This document shows, in pieces, positions 46,081 to 61,122 of a stretch of 64,000 bases of DNA. Position numbers and translations under genes: made by a program. The stretch is taken from NCBI GenBank assembly GCA_035235625.1, contig CP141145.1, positions 9,610,001 through 9,674,000 on the forward strand. The letters run 5' to 3'. Numbering within the stretch: the first letter of the stretch is position 1; each line of letters starts with the position of its first letter. The notes under the pieces were generated by a model. That model was not told the DNA's origin. It did not search any database and saw only the letters and a program-made list of their open reading frames with translations. Source of the DNA: Saururus chinensis. Taxonomy: Eukaryota > Streptophyta > Magnoliopsida > Piperales > Saururaceae.

Positions 46081-48683
46081 TATTTATATTCAATAATTTG
46101 TTGGTTTGTAAACATGGAACAAGCTGAGAAAGATAAAGTACCTCGAATTCACAATTAAAATATAAGTTATATCTTCCTCCTCAAATAAAAAAAATCAAAA
46201 TCAGATTGTTTACCTATTCCCAAATACCTTTGTGTCCAATAAAACATGCACACCAAAGCAAATAACAACACAAGAGAATTTTTATGTGCTAATCCTTCTC
46301 AGGAAAAACCATAGGACCTTTTGTCTAGTCCAAATAGGCACTTTGTAAACACAAATAGAGAGTTACCAGTTTGTAGAGAAAAAGTTCCTTCTTTTCTTCC
46401 TTTGGCTGGCTTCAAAGCTACTCTATAATCTTGTATCACCACCCTTTGTTGTTTACTTACATCAGTTTGGTCTTCACCACCTTGATTTGCTTTGATAAAT
46501 CTAGATCTTCATTGCAAGTACTGTTAGCATGAAGAATCATTTCTGTTTGATCTTCTCAGCAACTCTACAAGCAACACATTTAGCCCTTCAAGTATTTTAT
46601 GCTCTTATTCTACCCAAATCAATCTTAATTCATTAGAGAAGTCTCATTCTCTTTCTCTAGGTTTCCAAGCCTTCCACTCTCACTTTCCCAAGTTTTAAAC
46701 CCTTTTTATAGATCCCTATGTCAGTTAAGGTGTTGTATCTTGAATAATATCGAAGCCCACTCAAAATAGCATATTTCAGGATTCAGGAAACTATGCTTTT
46801 AAGCGATTGATATACAAGGTGATCGATCATTCTCTGTTCTAGTTGATAGTAGCATAGTCATCGATTGATTCTTTGAGACAACAATCGATCAATCACTGAT
46901 ATGGAATCATACGAGACTAGCATTGATCAATCTCACCACCTGACAATCTATCTTTCAACTTACAAGAGAGCCTTGTGAACAATATTCAAGGCCGATCGAC
47001 TAATGGCGAATTAGTGTTTGGTTGTTGGTGAACAAAAACATAATTTTCATTCAAATTGTCTCCTACATTATAAAATGGAGTTCATATAACTCTCAAATAT
47101 GTGAGTGCAATGTGTGTGCCTATTTTTACTTGTGAAAACACATCTTCTGTATGTTGCTCTGGTTCATCGTCTTCATGTGATCTTTAACAATATTGTGACT
47201 CAAAATACACATCATTTGATATTGTTTGGATCACTAAAATTAACTAATATAACACATATGACCATATATGTTCAAGCACTACAACCCGTCAATATGAAAA
47301 AGAAAATTACAACTATATACTTCATAAATCAAACTAAATTAAATTATCCAAATTGACAATGAATGTCCTCCTTAATCTATGACTCACAAATATTAATGTG
47401 ATGTGATCTTCAACATGTACCTCACAAACAAGAGCATGCCTGCATAATACTGTTCAATACAATTAAACACAAAATTTAAATGTCTAAGTAAGTATGACTA
47501 TAAAAATCAAAACATAAATGCTAGTTATTTCTCCCCTCAAGTTTGCATAGTTCTCTAAAACTACTTCTCTCCCTTTTTGTCATGAATAGATAAAGGTGAA
47601 TTGCATACATGAAAACAAAAATATAAGAGAAAATATCGAATGTGTCAACCACATTAAAGATTCTCACATCAAGGAATGCCAAAGTTTTCCAAAAACCAAT
47701 TGTGTTCAAATGCTTAAGAGAAAAATTATGTGCTATGGAACATGAGAACTCTCAACTTATGCATAACTAATATGAGAGTTCAATATCCATCTAATTGGCC
47801 TAGCTGATCACTAGATTGCTCTTAAAACTAGTACTTTCAACAAATAAGAATTAAGAGTTCTAGTTTCTTAACATATAATTTTTTTATCAAGTAGACACGA
47901 TTAAAACCTAATATTCACTCAATTTCACTCCCGAAATATCAATCAATCTATACATAAATACAATAATTTGCGTGGAAAACCCCAACTAGGGTAAAAAATG
48001 ACAACTCCAAAGGAACCATATCAATGCACCAAATACCAAGACTTTACATGGACAAAAGTAAATCACCAACCTTGTTTAAACTCTAACACAAGCTCCTCTT
48101 GTTTAGAACATTGTTGTTGGCCTTCAAGTTCTCTCCTCTAGGTTTTTCTATCTCCAATTTTGTAATTTCTAAACCCTTATATATCTCATTAAGTCAGTTT
48201 AGGACTTGTACTTGAATATGGAATGAAGTGGAAATCAGAAGGTCTTTTAAATAAGGTAAACTATTCTTGAAATTATAGACCATTTTAAATAGTGATCTAT
48301 CAGTTACTATTTTTAATGTGTATGATTCTTTAATCGATCAATCGATAACTTTGGGTTTTGTATTGCACAGGGATGAATCAACATACGATCGATCATTTTC
48401 TCTTTCATTGTTTGCAGTGATAGTTCATTCTACCAATTTTTTGACATTTTTTCCTTTTTTACCCTAAATTCTTATCACATAGTGTATTGACTTTCAAATT
48501 GTATATAATAACTTGACACTACAAAGGCTCAGCATAGACTCAATTTACTCAAACTCATTAATTTGAAATTGAGCTTGAAAAGCCTTATAATAACTTGTTC
48601 TTATCATGCACATTTAAAAGCAAATTGATTTGTGTAGCATTGTCCAATCAATTAGAAAGATGAGCATTTTGATGTTCACTAAT
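46081..48683 (-). mobile_element. Two diverged copia-type LTR segments
   Basis: Around 46240-46990 and 47925-48430 both segments carry leader-like sequence and ATCGATCA-rich stretches. Minus-strand purine tracts (CTTGAGGGGAGA near 47535; GTCAAAAAGGGGGAT near 48686-48700) resemble the polypurine tracts before SIRE-type copia 3' LTRs. Boundaries are not resolved. Confidence 0.35.
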
Positions 48684-50560
48684 CATTGATCCCCCTTTTT
48701 GACATAATTAGACAAAAAGTTAAAGTCATAATTAATAAAAATACACAATTAAAACTCCATCAAGTTATAATCATCATATAAACACATGAAAGTAAAATAA
48801 ACCATTTGAATTAACACAAGTCCAACACATATTCCATTATTAGTTTCAACAATGCATTGCATCATCATAATGAAAAATAATCAAACTGAACAAGTTTTAA
48901 CCAAATGGAATACATGAAAAGTTATAAAAATATATAACCAAGCATATTAAATAGAAGCTGCATTGTCATCTCCACTCTACTCCCCCTCACCATCTGCTTG
49001 TGGAAAGCTAGACATTCAAGTGATCAAGGGTAGACGTCTATTGAAATACAACATCCTGACATTGTCTGAACTCCCCCATCGTCACTAAGCAATCATCATT
49101 AGTAGGTGGTGGTGGATCTAAAGTTGCATTTGCTCCTTCAACTACATCCTATTCTCCCTGGGGCTATGATCATCACTATGATGGTGAGATAGCATATGTC
49201 GAACAACTCCAAGGTCAATAGGTAAAATCCCAGTCATAGTAGGCCATGTCCTGGGCACTCTCACATGCATTACTGTAAAGATCTAGCATAAGATGGATGG
49301 ATATGGAAACATCTAATGAGTGTGGCCATGCAAAAAACTCCATGATCCTCCCAAAGATGACAGAAGGTAAATCAAGCTCCAAATGAGTTTGGGAAAAAAG
49401 GTGTTGTAATCTGGCCATTGTTCTGTAGGCCATGTCCTGGGCACTCTCACATGCACTGCTGTAAAGATCTGGCATAAGATGGATGGATATGGCAACATCT
49501 AATGAGTGTGGCCATGCAAAAAACTCCATGATCCTCCCAAAGATGACAGAAGGTAAATCAAGCTCCAAATGAGTTTGGGAAAAAAGGTGTTGTAATCTGG
49601 CCATCATTCTGTCTATTCGCTCCTTCTTCGCACTCCAAACATCATATTGACCAATCACATGCACTAGTCTAAAGTCCTTTGTCATTGAATGTGCAGCAAT
49701 GAAACCTCAAGCTCAGGATCTCGTGGCAAACCAAGCAAAGTGGCAGACAATTCATATCTTGTGGAAAGGCATGTCCAACAAATATAAATGTGAGCTCTCT
49801 CCTCTTATGCCAATAACAATGGCAATAACATCAGTTGTCACTCTCACTTGAACTTCTCTAGCAACTCCTACAAGTGCACCATCCTCCTCCAAGTGGAGCA
49901 TACCACTGTCTAACAAGCCTAGGGTAAACCCACTATCCCGAGGTGGAAATGGTAAAAAAATAGTCTATCCAATATGGTATAGCCTTTATCCATCCTATGG
50001 CAGTCTCTAATGGTATATCGATGAGACTCCTCTCACATCTAATATGTTTGACCTGATTTGAACCACTACTAGATGATCCATGATCGGAAGTGCCTGACTT
50101 TACTGCCTTTTGCTTCTTTGCTCTTCCATCTAGATTGATTGACACATAAATCAACGTAGAGCTAAGAATAGACTAGGAATAAAGATATAATAGGAATAAA
50201 TAGCCATAAGTTCAAACTACATTTAATATGTGCCAAAAATGCAAAATTTTAATTTAAAATAAACTCAAAAAAATTTTCATGTCAAAATGACTTCAAAATC
50301 GAGCCTAAGGTAGATCATAATGAGTAGTACCATTTTGTCAACTAGAACAAAAGTCAATTTTGACCCTAAATCCCCAATTTTAAAAAACCCTCAATTTGGT
50401 GAAAATTCTTTAAAGTCGATGAAATTTTTCATCATATCTTAAGTTTTAACAGATCAAAACCTGTGAAAATTTAACCAAAGCTAGATCATCCTATTGCTAA
50501 CAATCGTCATTTGAAATCACCTAAAAAATGAATTTGAGTTTGGAACATACCTTTGCCCAT
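48684..50560 (-). mobile_element. Remnant ORF region upstream of a copia-type polypurine tract
   Basis: A minus-strand 156-codon frame (49685-49215) and a 73-codon frame (50154-49933) sit just 5' of the purine tract, the place where SIRE-like elements carry an extra ORF. Motifs such as LELDLPSVIFGRIMEFF faintly recall the putative plant transposon protein family. A host gene is unlikely. Confidence 0.35.
49239..49610 (-). repeat. 186-bp tandem duplication, two units
   Basis: 49239-49424 and 49425-49610 differ at under ten positions. The unit is 62 codons, so the minus-strand frame reads through both copies. Confidence 0.95.
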
Positions 50561-51124
50561 GGTGAATACTTCGATTTTGATGTGAAAACCATTTGTTTTT
50601 CGCTAAAAAGACACAAATTAAGTGTATTCTCTCCCATGAATGTTTAGAGGAAGCTTGGAGAGGAATGAAGGTGAAATAGAATGAAACAAATATTAAAACT
50701 GAGCTTTGATGTGAAGATTTCGTCTAGCAATCGATCGTTTTGAATGATTGATTGATTGTTCTGGAATTTTTATTTTTATTTTCTAAAAATAACAAAAATC
50801 CCAAAATTTCAATTTTTTTTGAAAAAATCCAATGAATTTCTAAATTTATTTCAAGGCTTTTCTAATCAAAATAATTGTTTTTGTACATCCATAACTCAAA
50901 ATTAAAATAAAACATTCAAAATTAGCAAAGTTGACCTCTTTTTGACAAGTTTTTAATCAATTCTCTTTTGATCTAAGTGTATCTACATATTATGTTCATT
51001 AATACCTTGCCTTATATATATTAACTCCATTGGTATGTGATTGACAATTTTATTCTCTTCTTTTTAACACTTTAATCCTCTTTTATTAGTTTTTGAAAAA
51101 AACCACCAATGTAGTCAACTCTTT
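50561..51124. other. AT-rich DNA, nothing recognised
   Basis: No domain or repeat ends; some CAATCGATCG motifs as in the neighbouring LTR-like segments. Confidence 0.35.
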
Positions 51125-51216
51125 ATAAATAGCCCAAATAAATAATAGATTAACACAAAGTAGGATTGTAGTTTAAGATTTGTAAGTATTTAATTAAACA
51201 TTATTTCAGTGCATCA
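51125..51216 (-). repeat. Fragment of the TGATGCACTG-family LTR
   Basis: Minus strand starts TGATGCACTGAAATAATG, matching 27899 and 63802, but homology stops after about 90 bp. Confidence 0.75.
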
Positions 51217-52100
51217 GTTACCTTAGTTATTGTCAATTTTTGTGACACAATAGGTACGGGTCATTGGGTTAGTGCTAGATTAAGATGAAGATTTTAGGAG
51301 AAAAAATGCAACAGAGGCTGAAGACCATGAAGATAAATCAAGCTTCAAGAAGCCCATAAAGAAAATAAGAGACAAAGGCTCAAGCCCAACGTGGACATGG
51401 GACAAACTTCAAGACAAAAAACCCATCCTAACTCATGTAAGGAAAAGACATGTCCACCTAAACATAGACCCGACATGGAATCCCTCAACTATAAATACCT
51501 CCTCTTGAGTGAAGTTGAAATGACCTCTCCTTCCCTTGTCTCTTGACTTATCTTGAATCTCGCAAGACTTGTAAGCATTGAAGTATACATAGAATTTTCT
51601 TTTATTTGAATTCTAAATAGAAATCTAGCTAAAGATCCTCTAATTTGATCACCTAGACTCTACTAAAATCTAAACACCTAAGTCAACTAATGTTAAGAAT
51701 TCTCTCTTAATGTTCATATTTAAAAGTGACTTGAATTTCAACATGATGTGTGCAAGTTTTTAAAATCAGAGAATTGCAACAACAAGCAAAAGAAAATCAT
51801 ATTGATCTTCATTGTCCTTGGTATATCCTTATCTTAGTTAAGGTATATTTGACCATAAATAATGTTGCTTTTAAACTTAAAAGAAAAATAATCTTGAAGT
51901 ATCTCAAGAGTTGAACGTCATCAAAAACAAAAATAAAGCTAATAACAAAACCAAGCAAAAGCTACACTGATTTTTTTATGTATTTTTTATCATATTCCTT
52001 TTTTCATTTTTTTTAATTCAAAACCTATGAATTAAAAGCCATAAAACAAAGGAAAATGAGTTAAAAGCTAAAATATGTATGTCCATAAGATTAAAAGAGT
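51217..52100. other. Possible LTR promoter-like segment
   Basis: Plus strand has CTATAAATACC near 51490 followed by a CT-rich leader, an LTR-like layout, but no termini. No gene recognised. Confidence 0.25.
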
Positions 52101-52700
52101 TAAAACATGGAAAAAATTAAAACCTTACTTAGAGATGTAAGACTCCTTAGCCTTGCCTAGCCAATCAATTCAAATGCAAACTAAGGTAAACTTTCTTAAT
52201 TTACCCAATTGATCCTTTAAAGCTTGAAGATCAACTTTCTTCACCAACTATCTTTTCATCTTCTTCTAATACACTTGGTGGGCCAGCTTAGGGGTGAAGG
52301 AGGTATTGTGCTTCTTCTTCTCATTCTTCTTTGACCTATGTTTGAAAGGGTAGTTTTCTCTTCTAACATGGGTCTAATAGAAAATATCACACCCACCTAC
52401 TATGCTAGAACCAATCCTTCCTCATTTCATTCTGGACCTAGGTAGGTTGGGTACTATCTTAGGCTCTTTTGCACTCACTTTTTCTTTAACAAAGATAGTA
52501 GGTTTTGCTAAGGGGATAGACAAACAATTCCTAAAACCTTAGCCCATTTTGTTTGTTTGACCTATGCTATGCATAGTCTCTAACTTCTTCTTCCCACTCT
52601 TAAACTCCTCTAATTTCACTTTAGAGGACATGAGTTCTACATTGAGAGCACAATATTTTTCTTTTCACTCTCTATGTCTTGCTTAAGGTCATTCACTTCT
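52101..52700 (-). mobile_element. Copia (SIRE-like) gag remnant
   Basis: Minus-strand readings in several frames (EVNDLKQDIESEKKN, EEFKSGKKKLETMHSIGQTN, EPKIVPNLPRSRMK) resemble the coiled-coil part of SIRE-type copia gag. It is broken many times. It abuts the Athila LTR at 52702. Confidence 0.4.
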
Positions 52701-52701
52701 T

Positions 52702-54780
52702 TACTCTCAAGCGCACAAATGAAAGCTAGAAAAGCAGCTAAAAAAGGTCAATCCCATCATAGATACTTGAAACTAAAAAACTAAATTTTAATCTAATCGT
52801 GTCTAACCTTAATACAATTAACGAAATATCAAGTAATCACCTACTTTAAAAACCTTATAACAAGAAAGAATGAAAAGCGAAGTAAATATAAGAAGTAAGA
52901 TACCAAAACTACCAAAAATGAGTAATAGAATTCAAAGTTAAATATAAGAATGAACATGAATAAAAACTAGGAGAATCAATTTAATCTAAGAAAGCAATAT
53001 CAAACTATTTGAATATCTAGTTAACCAAACTACTAAAGCATGGGGATCTGCATGGATAAATTTGTAAAGAGTCATATCCATGGTTATTGATCCAATTTCC
53101 ATACCATCTCATAACCTATTAGAATTCAATCCCATGTATTATAGAAAATATTATCGTTAAGCACACTTTCAAGAGTAAAAATTATGTTCACTTTTGCTTA
53201 ATATGATTAAGTTTAAGTCTATAATTGTATCCACAAGATGCACATCACAATTAATGCCCAAACCTAATTCAAGAGTTAAAAGATCTAGGCAACAAATTAA
53301 TAAAATTCACCTCAAATCATAAGAAAAACATGATTAATCTTATATCTAAGATAGAGTTTATTAATTAAAAATAGGTAGAACAATCAAACATTGAAGCACA
53401 TGTAAAAGAAATTAAATCAACTCTCATGATCATTAATCTATATAGATTAACAATGATTCTTTCTAGCTTTAGATGAAAAACTTAGCTACTCATTAACTAA
53501 GAATTAAAACTAAAATCTCAATTAAATTAAGTTGAAAGAAACTTACAATTTTGGAAGAAAATCAAGAAAAACTCAAAAATTTTAAACTGCCATAGTACCA
53601 ATCAACAGTATCCATGAGTTACTATTCATTGTCTTCAACCTTTCACTCTGCTATAGTACCCATTATAAAAGTTTTTTCCTTGCTTGTTCTTCATTCTTCG
53701 GCTCTTGGCTTCAATTCTCTCACTTTCAAACTATGTCGTAGATGATTTTGGAGGATGGGGTTGAGTGGTTTTATCTCTGATTCGTTTTTCTCCTCTCTTC
53801 CATCTTTTGCGGTTCTATATTATACTTTTAAACTCGTTGGACATATATTTTTTTCCTAATTCAAGCTCTTGATTTCGTCCATGTTTAGGTTCTTTCTTCT
53901 TATCCTCCTCTTCTTTTCCTTCCTCTTTCTTGCTTCTCAATCATTTCCTCCTATTCTCCTCATTCCTTTCTTTGAATTTTCTTATTTGTGCTATGTTTTC
54001 TTTTTTTAACTGTTCATATGAACTGATCATGCTGGTTGTGATTAACTATTATATATTCAGACATTCCTTGTTGAGTCTCCTCTCCTTATTGCATTGGCTG
54101 CCTTCCTTTTATTAGCTCTAGCTTGAGTTTCTTTTCCTTCACCCTTCAAATTAGTATTCTTTCATTTTCTTAGTCCATCTTCACTTGCCTTCTATAACCT
54201 CACACAAAAAAGCTTATGTTATGCTAATTTTGGCTCAACAATCTTTATCTTAGTTACCAAGCTCCTTGTCCAATGGCATGGATTAGTGCACCTCTACTTC
54301 TCAACCTCTAAGCAAAATTGAATTCAACAATATCGTCAACACTTGGGGAAGACTCCAGCAACTAACTCTGCAACTATAATTCTCTCTTCCATAGGTTCAC
54401 TTTCACTAACACCTAATATAAGGAAAGTTCATTTTCCCTACTAAAAGCCCTACAATAAAAAAATTACCCGAATTCTGTTTAAGAAGAATAAGTTCATGTC
54501 CTTGTGAATGGTTTTGCACGTCGTTTAAATGCCTCGAGGAGTGTGCCTTTCCTACAAAATAAATAAAGTAACAATTTAGACGTAGTATATAAATAAAATC
54601 CCGACTTAATTTGAATACATGCCGAAATTACCGATATTTCCCGAATTGATTAATAATTAAATCAGACTACTAATATCTATATTGACATAAATAAATCCTA
54701 ATTAATCATAAATTAGCCTAATCCTATGCTAGCAAATAAAGTAAAATGGGTTATAAAATGTATAAAAACCACGTGTATCA
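52702..54780 (-). repeat. 3' LTR of the Athila/Tat element
   Basis: Minus strand starts TGATACACGTGG directly after the purine tract. The last ~90 bp match the 5' LTR remnant at 61150-61231 (CAAGCGCACAAAT, AGAAAAG..GCTAAA). Confidence 0.75.
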
Positions 54781-54783
54781 AAT

Positions 54784-54797
54784 AACCCCAAACCTAT
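54784..54797 (-). other. Polypurine tract of the Athila/Tat element
   Basis: ATAGGTTTGGGG on the minus strand, preceded by TTTTGCTCAAGGATGAGCAAAA. This is the conserved sequence before Athila 3' LTRs. Confidence 0.7.
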
Positions 54798-57700
54798 ATT
54801 TTGCTCATCCTTGAGCAAAACAAAATAAAAACAACAAAAAATAAAACTAACTGCACTTTTATAGGAAATTGCGATTGTATTTAGCATATGTAACAAGCCT
54901 TTAAGACCCTAGCTTACACTAATGGTTGAGTTATAGTTTCGTGACGGTTTGTAGTAAATGTACTCACAAAATTCAAAACTAAAAAATATAAAATTGAAAC
55001 AACATAAAATTTAAAAATCAACTCCTCCTAAACATGTGACTTCATTTAATAAAATCAATCATAAATGAGTGTAATGTATAATACAACTTATTTTCAAAAA
55101 TAATAATTTATTCTGACAACTTCATATTGGTGGCAAGTGCTCATATATACATAATAGTTTTAAAAACAGACATTGCCAAATGATAATACAATCTCATTCT
55201 CATGAATCAAAAAACTCAATATGTCCTATGTCTACTCAATAATTTGAATTTAGCACTAAAATAATGGACATTGACATCTATTAATCCTCAAGAGATCATA
55301 ATAGAGAAACATGCAAAATCTTCCCTAAAAAGTAAAGCAACCTAGATCACTTGACAAATCATTCAGGATACAACTTCATAATTTGCTACTAAACTTCTAT
55401 TCTTATCTCACATGACATATGTAAGGCTAAGCCTTCTTAAGATTTCTATAAGAGCTATGTAACAAGTGGTAGGCCAGTGACTCCTAATCTAGTTGGCTAA
55501 ATGCACTAGGTGTCGAAGCACACTCAGGCTTGATAACTTGAACCAAATAGGCTACAAGGCTATGCATGTCATAAATTACTCTTTGGACTAGAATACCCTA
55601 TGCTTAGTGAGGCATGCCAAGGCCTGGTCTAGTCAATAGAAAGACTTTAATTTTTTTTAACTCTTTACATAATTTTCATTTATTTATTTTTCGTTCAAAA
55701 TTTTCTCTTTTCTTTTTTTGTTCCTTTCTTTTCTTGAGCACATTATACACTCAACCTTCATTGCAATGACAGAAAGTCCTAGACTGATCTACAAAACAAG
55801 AATAGTCAAGCACAAAACTCTATTATGAAAACATGAGTAGTACTATATCATGCCAAAGTTTTTCTGTCGTAAGAAAAATATTTCTTATATTAAATGATAT
55901 CCATCAAGATGTAAGACCATAATCAAGGGCTCAAATTCTCACTCAGATAAATGTTTTTCTAATTTTTACAAATAGGAGCACATGAAACCAATATGATGAA
56001 AACCAAATTCAAAATCATTAAATCTGTCAAGTCATATAAGCATGTTCTAAAACAACTTATAACATTAAATATAGTCACATGTCTAAAAGAAGCATCGATA
56101 ACCAAAAACATAAAATATGAAAAATTTCACAATTGTTTTATTGATTTTCTCATTTTTTACTAAAACTAAGACACATACTTTATATATAAAATAAAAATCT
56201 CTTTCCACACCACCAAACCTAAACTAAACATTGTCCTCAATGTATCAAAAGAAAAATAAATATAATGCTTAAGATAAAAAAAGAGTAAAAATAAGAGATA
56301 TGACCTTCGTTGACGTGCTTATGTATATAGCTATCAAAGGAAAAATGATCAACAAAGCACATGCGTACTCACATAAGGGTAAATCAATGATGAATCATAT
56401 AAAGACACACATAATGATTAGAATAGTCAACAAAGGTCTAAAGTAAATGAAACACTAACTACTAAATCCAACAAAAATAACCCACAAAAACCTAGTTGAG
56501 TTGCCTCCTGGAGGGCTAAGTTTATTATCTTCATCTAGACAAACTTGAAGCTTAGTCCTGATAAACAGGATCTTCCACAAGTAATTTATTAACTTTTGGT
56601 CTCCTCAACTCTACAAATGGTTTGTGATAGGGACGATTAACTCTAAACACATCACCATTCCCAAGATTCTCAATCTCAATAACTCCATGTGAATAAACAG
56701 TACGAACTATGAAAGAACTTGTCCATCGAGATCTCAATTTTCCAAGAAATTAGCGCAAACAAGAACTATATAGAAGGACCATTTTATCAAATGTAAAAGA
56801 TTTCCTCAAAATGTTCAAATCATGAACCTTTTTCATTCGGTCCTTATAAGTTTTAGCACAATCATAAGCATTATTTCAAATTTCCTCCAACTCATTAATC
56901 TGCAACTTCCTATAAATACCTACCTTGTTAGGATCAAAATTCAATTGCTTTATAGCCTAAAATGCTCCATGTCCTAATTCAGCAAGAAGATGATAAGCCT
57001 TGCCAAAAACAATTATGTATGGAGACATTCCAATGGGAGTTTTAAATGCAGTAAGGTATGCCCACAATGCATTAGTAAATCATAAAGACCAATCTTTTGT
57101 ATTAGGGTTTACCATTTTCTCCAAAATGTGTTTAATCTCCATATTATAAATCTCAACTTGACCACTAGTCTGGGCGTGGTAAGGTTTAGTAATTTTGTGG
57201 GTTATACCCTACTTCTTCATTAACTGCTTAAAACCCCTATTACAGAAATGCTTTCCCCCATCACTAACAATGGCACGTGGAATACCAAAGTGTGCAAAAA
57301 ACATTCCCTATCAAAAATTGGACCACAACCTTGTGATCAATGGTTTTGTAGGTAATAGCACCTACCCACTTACACACATAATCTACCCTGACAAGGATAT
57401 AGATATTACAAAAAGAATTAGGAAAATGACCCATAAAATCAATGCCCCAAACATCAAATATCTTAGCTATCAAAATTGGGTTAGAGGGGTCATATTTCTA
57501 TGTGAAATACTCCCTCACATTTCACATCTTTCACAAGCTGAGCAACAAGTGTTAGAAACTCTAAAAATGGTGGGCTAGTAAAACCCTCATTGCAAAATCT
57601 TTGCAATAGTATTTCTAGAACTAAAATAGTCAACACAAGCATGATCATGACAAAAGGAGATGACACTTTGTTGATCATTTTTAGGAACACACCTCCTAAC

Positions 57701-60700
57701 TATTTGTTTGGGACAATATTTGACCAAGTGTCGTCCCAAAAGAAGTACTTAACCTTCGCTAAAAATTTGCATCTATCTTGTTTATTTGAATGAGAAGGAA
57801 TATTCTCATTATTCACTATATCAGCATACCAAGGAAACTGGGAGATATGAAGTAAATACTCATTTGGAAAATACTCAGTAATATGTACAAAATCATTAGT
57901 AAAATCAACTGTTAATCTAGATATATGGTCTGTTACTACATTTTTAGAACTCTTCTTACCCCAAAATTTAAGATCAAATTCCTATAGCAACAATGTCCAT
58001 CAGATAAGATGAAGTTTAGCATCCTTTTTAGACAAAAGGTACTTCAATACAGCATGATTTGAATAGACAAAGAACTTAGACCCTAATAAATAGGACTAGA
58101 ATTATCTCTCATGAAAACAACACCCAACAACTCCTTTTTAGTTTGGGAGAATTTGAGTTGAGCATCATTTAAGATTTAATGGCATCGTAGATCACATGGA
58201 GAAGTTTTTCAATGGGCAGCCCTAAAACAACACTAATGGCATAATCAGAGGCATCACACATAATCTCAAAGGGCATACTCCAATTTTTGGTGGTCAAATA
58301 ATAGGTACAGAGGTCAAATCAATTTTCGGCCTTTCAAAAGCATGATGTCACTCATCATCAAAGACAAATGGAGAATCCATGGCAAGTAAATTGCACAAAA
58401 CTGTAGGTATTTCACTAAAGTTTTTTATGAATCTCCTATAAAAGCCTTCAAGACATAAAAATAATTTAATTTCTTTTACAGTTCAGGGACGTGAAAGATG
58501 AGAAATTATATCAATTTTACCTTTATCAACCTCAATGCCCTAATATTACATGTGGAAGAACAATCCGCTTATGTACCATAAATGACATTTCTACTAATTA
58601 AGTCCAAGATTTTTCTCTTTATATCACACTAACACTAGGGATAGGTGGTGCAATCACTCATCAAATGTGGAGCCAAAGATGGAAAAATTATCCATAAGCA
58701 CATATAGGAAATGTTCTACCCTGTCAAAGAAAATGCTAATCATGCACCGTTGGAAAGTGACGGGTGCAATGCATAACTCGAAGGGCATGTGACGCTAGAC
58801 AAACATCCCAAAAGGACAAGTGAAGGTAGTCTTTTCTTGATCCTCAGGTGCTATGGGAATCTGGTTATAACTAGAATACCCATCAGCAAAACAATAATAA
58901 ACATGGTGGACTAACCTCTATATCATCTGATCTTTGAAAGGGAGAGGAAAGTGATCTTTCCTTGTCATAGCATTCAACATCCTATACTCAATACAAATAC
59001 ATACACCAACCCATTTGAACACGGGTTGGGACTAACTCATTAGAACCATTCTTGACTACTATTACACCAAAATTCTTTGGCACAACTAAACATGACTCAG
59101 CATCTACTATTAGAAATTGGGTAAATGACACCCACAACTAGAAGCTCCTCAACTGATTTATTAATGTCAAACCCACAACCAAAGTGTGCCAGACAAGCCT
59201 CTAAGGGATCTTGAGAATGTGATTGGATGAATGTATTGTGACGAAAACTATCAATTAGGTTAACACCGTTCACATCCTCCATGTCTGGTGGTTGTTTACT
59301 TATGTCAAAAATGTTGAGCTCAACCATCATGTTACCAAAAGATATTTTCATCATCCCATTTCTATAATTTATTTGAGCATTGGATGTGGGTAAGAAATGA
59401 TGATCCAAAATGACAAATTTTCCCATGGATATTCTGAACAGGCTGAGTATCAAGGACTACAAAGTCCACTAGAAAGTAAAATGTGTTAACTTTAATCAGG
59501 ACATCTTTAATAACACCTTGAGGAATTTATACGGATTATGGGAATAAATTCTTACTAGCCCCTCAATCTAATGAAGCCCCCTCAATATGATGATCCCCTA
59601 TCTTGCATGAAATTGTGGTCCTTATATTTGAGAGAGAATTTGCATTGAATGATAAAGCTTACTTGCTCTGTCAGGAATGCCATTTTAGAAACATTTGTTT
59701 TCATCTTGTCTAGAAATTTTCAATTCTAATATAACCTGGTTAGTAGAATGCATGAATGTTTTGAGAGACTCTTCAAAAGATGATTATTTACGTGGTGGTG
59801 CAACAACTTGAGGACCTAATTGAGGAACAAAGGTGGAGGGGTTGGCTGCTTAAATTGAGTGGACATCTCCTATGTTGGTGGCCCTCCTCCGTTCATGGAA
59901 GGCTAATTTTTCCTTCAATAGAAATTGGGATGATTTCGCCAATTTAGATTGTATATCTTAGATAAAGGACAACCAAAGAGTTTTCCATAATTGTTTGGTG
60001 CATTCGCTTGCTCAGCAAGGCACTCAAAATAACCTAGCATGGAAGGACACACTTGAGTAGTGTGCATTGGAATTGCACATGGAGAACACACTTCATTTTG
60101 ACTTTGGTTGGTGAAATTCATATTTCTAGCAAGGGTCATGGCTTCTACTTTTTTGGTCAACTGGTCTAACCTAGATTTCATGTTAGTATCTCCCCTTATT
60201 TCATATAAACCTCCTTTCCTAGGGTTTTGAGTTGGTTTTTTCCTGTCTCAAAAAATCACATTGCTGGGAACTCTCTGACAAACCCTCTAGGAACTTATAT
60301 GCTACATCATCATTCAAATTCAAGAAATAACCACCCTTTATGGATTCAATCACATTACAGTGTGTTTTAGTCAAACCATTGTAAAAATATTGCACAAGCT
60401 GCCATGTTTCAAAACTATAGTGGGGACACTTCAAAATCAAGTCCTTAAACCTTGCCCAACTCTCATAAAATTTTTCATGATCCTCTTGACAAAAGTCATC
60501 TATTTCTCTCCATATGGCATTAGTTTTGGATATTGAAATTTTTTTGGAAAGGAACTTGCTAACAAGTCCCTCCTTTGAATTAATAAACCCTTCAACCATG
60601 CCATTGCTTTGTCCTTCAATGAAAAAAGAAACAAGCGTGGATGGACTGACTCATCAGAAAAATTTTGAAACTAGAATGTACATCAAATTTCAAGAAATTT

Positions 60701-61104
60701 TTTACATGCATGTAAGGATCCTCTCTGTCAAGACCATGGAAGGTGGGGAGAAGTCGAATAACTTGAGCCTTCAACTCAAAGTGTGTGGCAGAGTTGGTGG
60801 GCAATGCTATGCACGATGGAAGATTGGTGAAAATGGCTCCCTAAGGAGTTTGGCTTTTGCATTGTTAACTCCCACTGTGAATGGAATATCATTTTCAATT
60901 TTACAATTCTCTAGGGGATTGAAATCAACTTGAACTAATTAGTGTGTTTGATCATGTAGCCATGTGGTCATACATGACTAACTACTTTCAAATGCACCCT
61001 TGTTTTCACCACTTTTCTCTCTTTTTTGTTTGTTTTTGAAACCCTAACCTAAAACTAGTAAAAGGGTAAACTTAGTTTATACTTAATATGTTTTCCTTTA
61101 CAAG

Positions 61105-61122
61105 TCCCCGATAATGATGCCA
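61105..61122 (-). other. Primer-binding site of the Athila/Tat element
   Basis: TGGCATCATTATCGGGGA on the minus strand, close to the tRNA-Asp-type Athila site TGGCGCCGTTGCCGGGGA, a few bases inside the 5' LTR end (61129). Confidence 0.8.

Noticed and set aside
57195-57793. Plus-strand frames of 127 and 67 codons
   Set aside because: Antisense shadows of the Athila/Tat integrase region on the minus strand.
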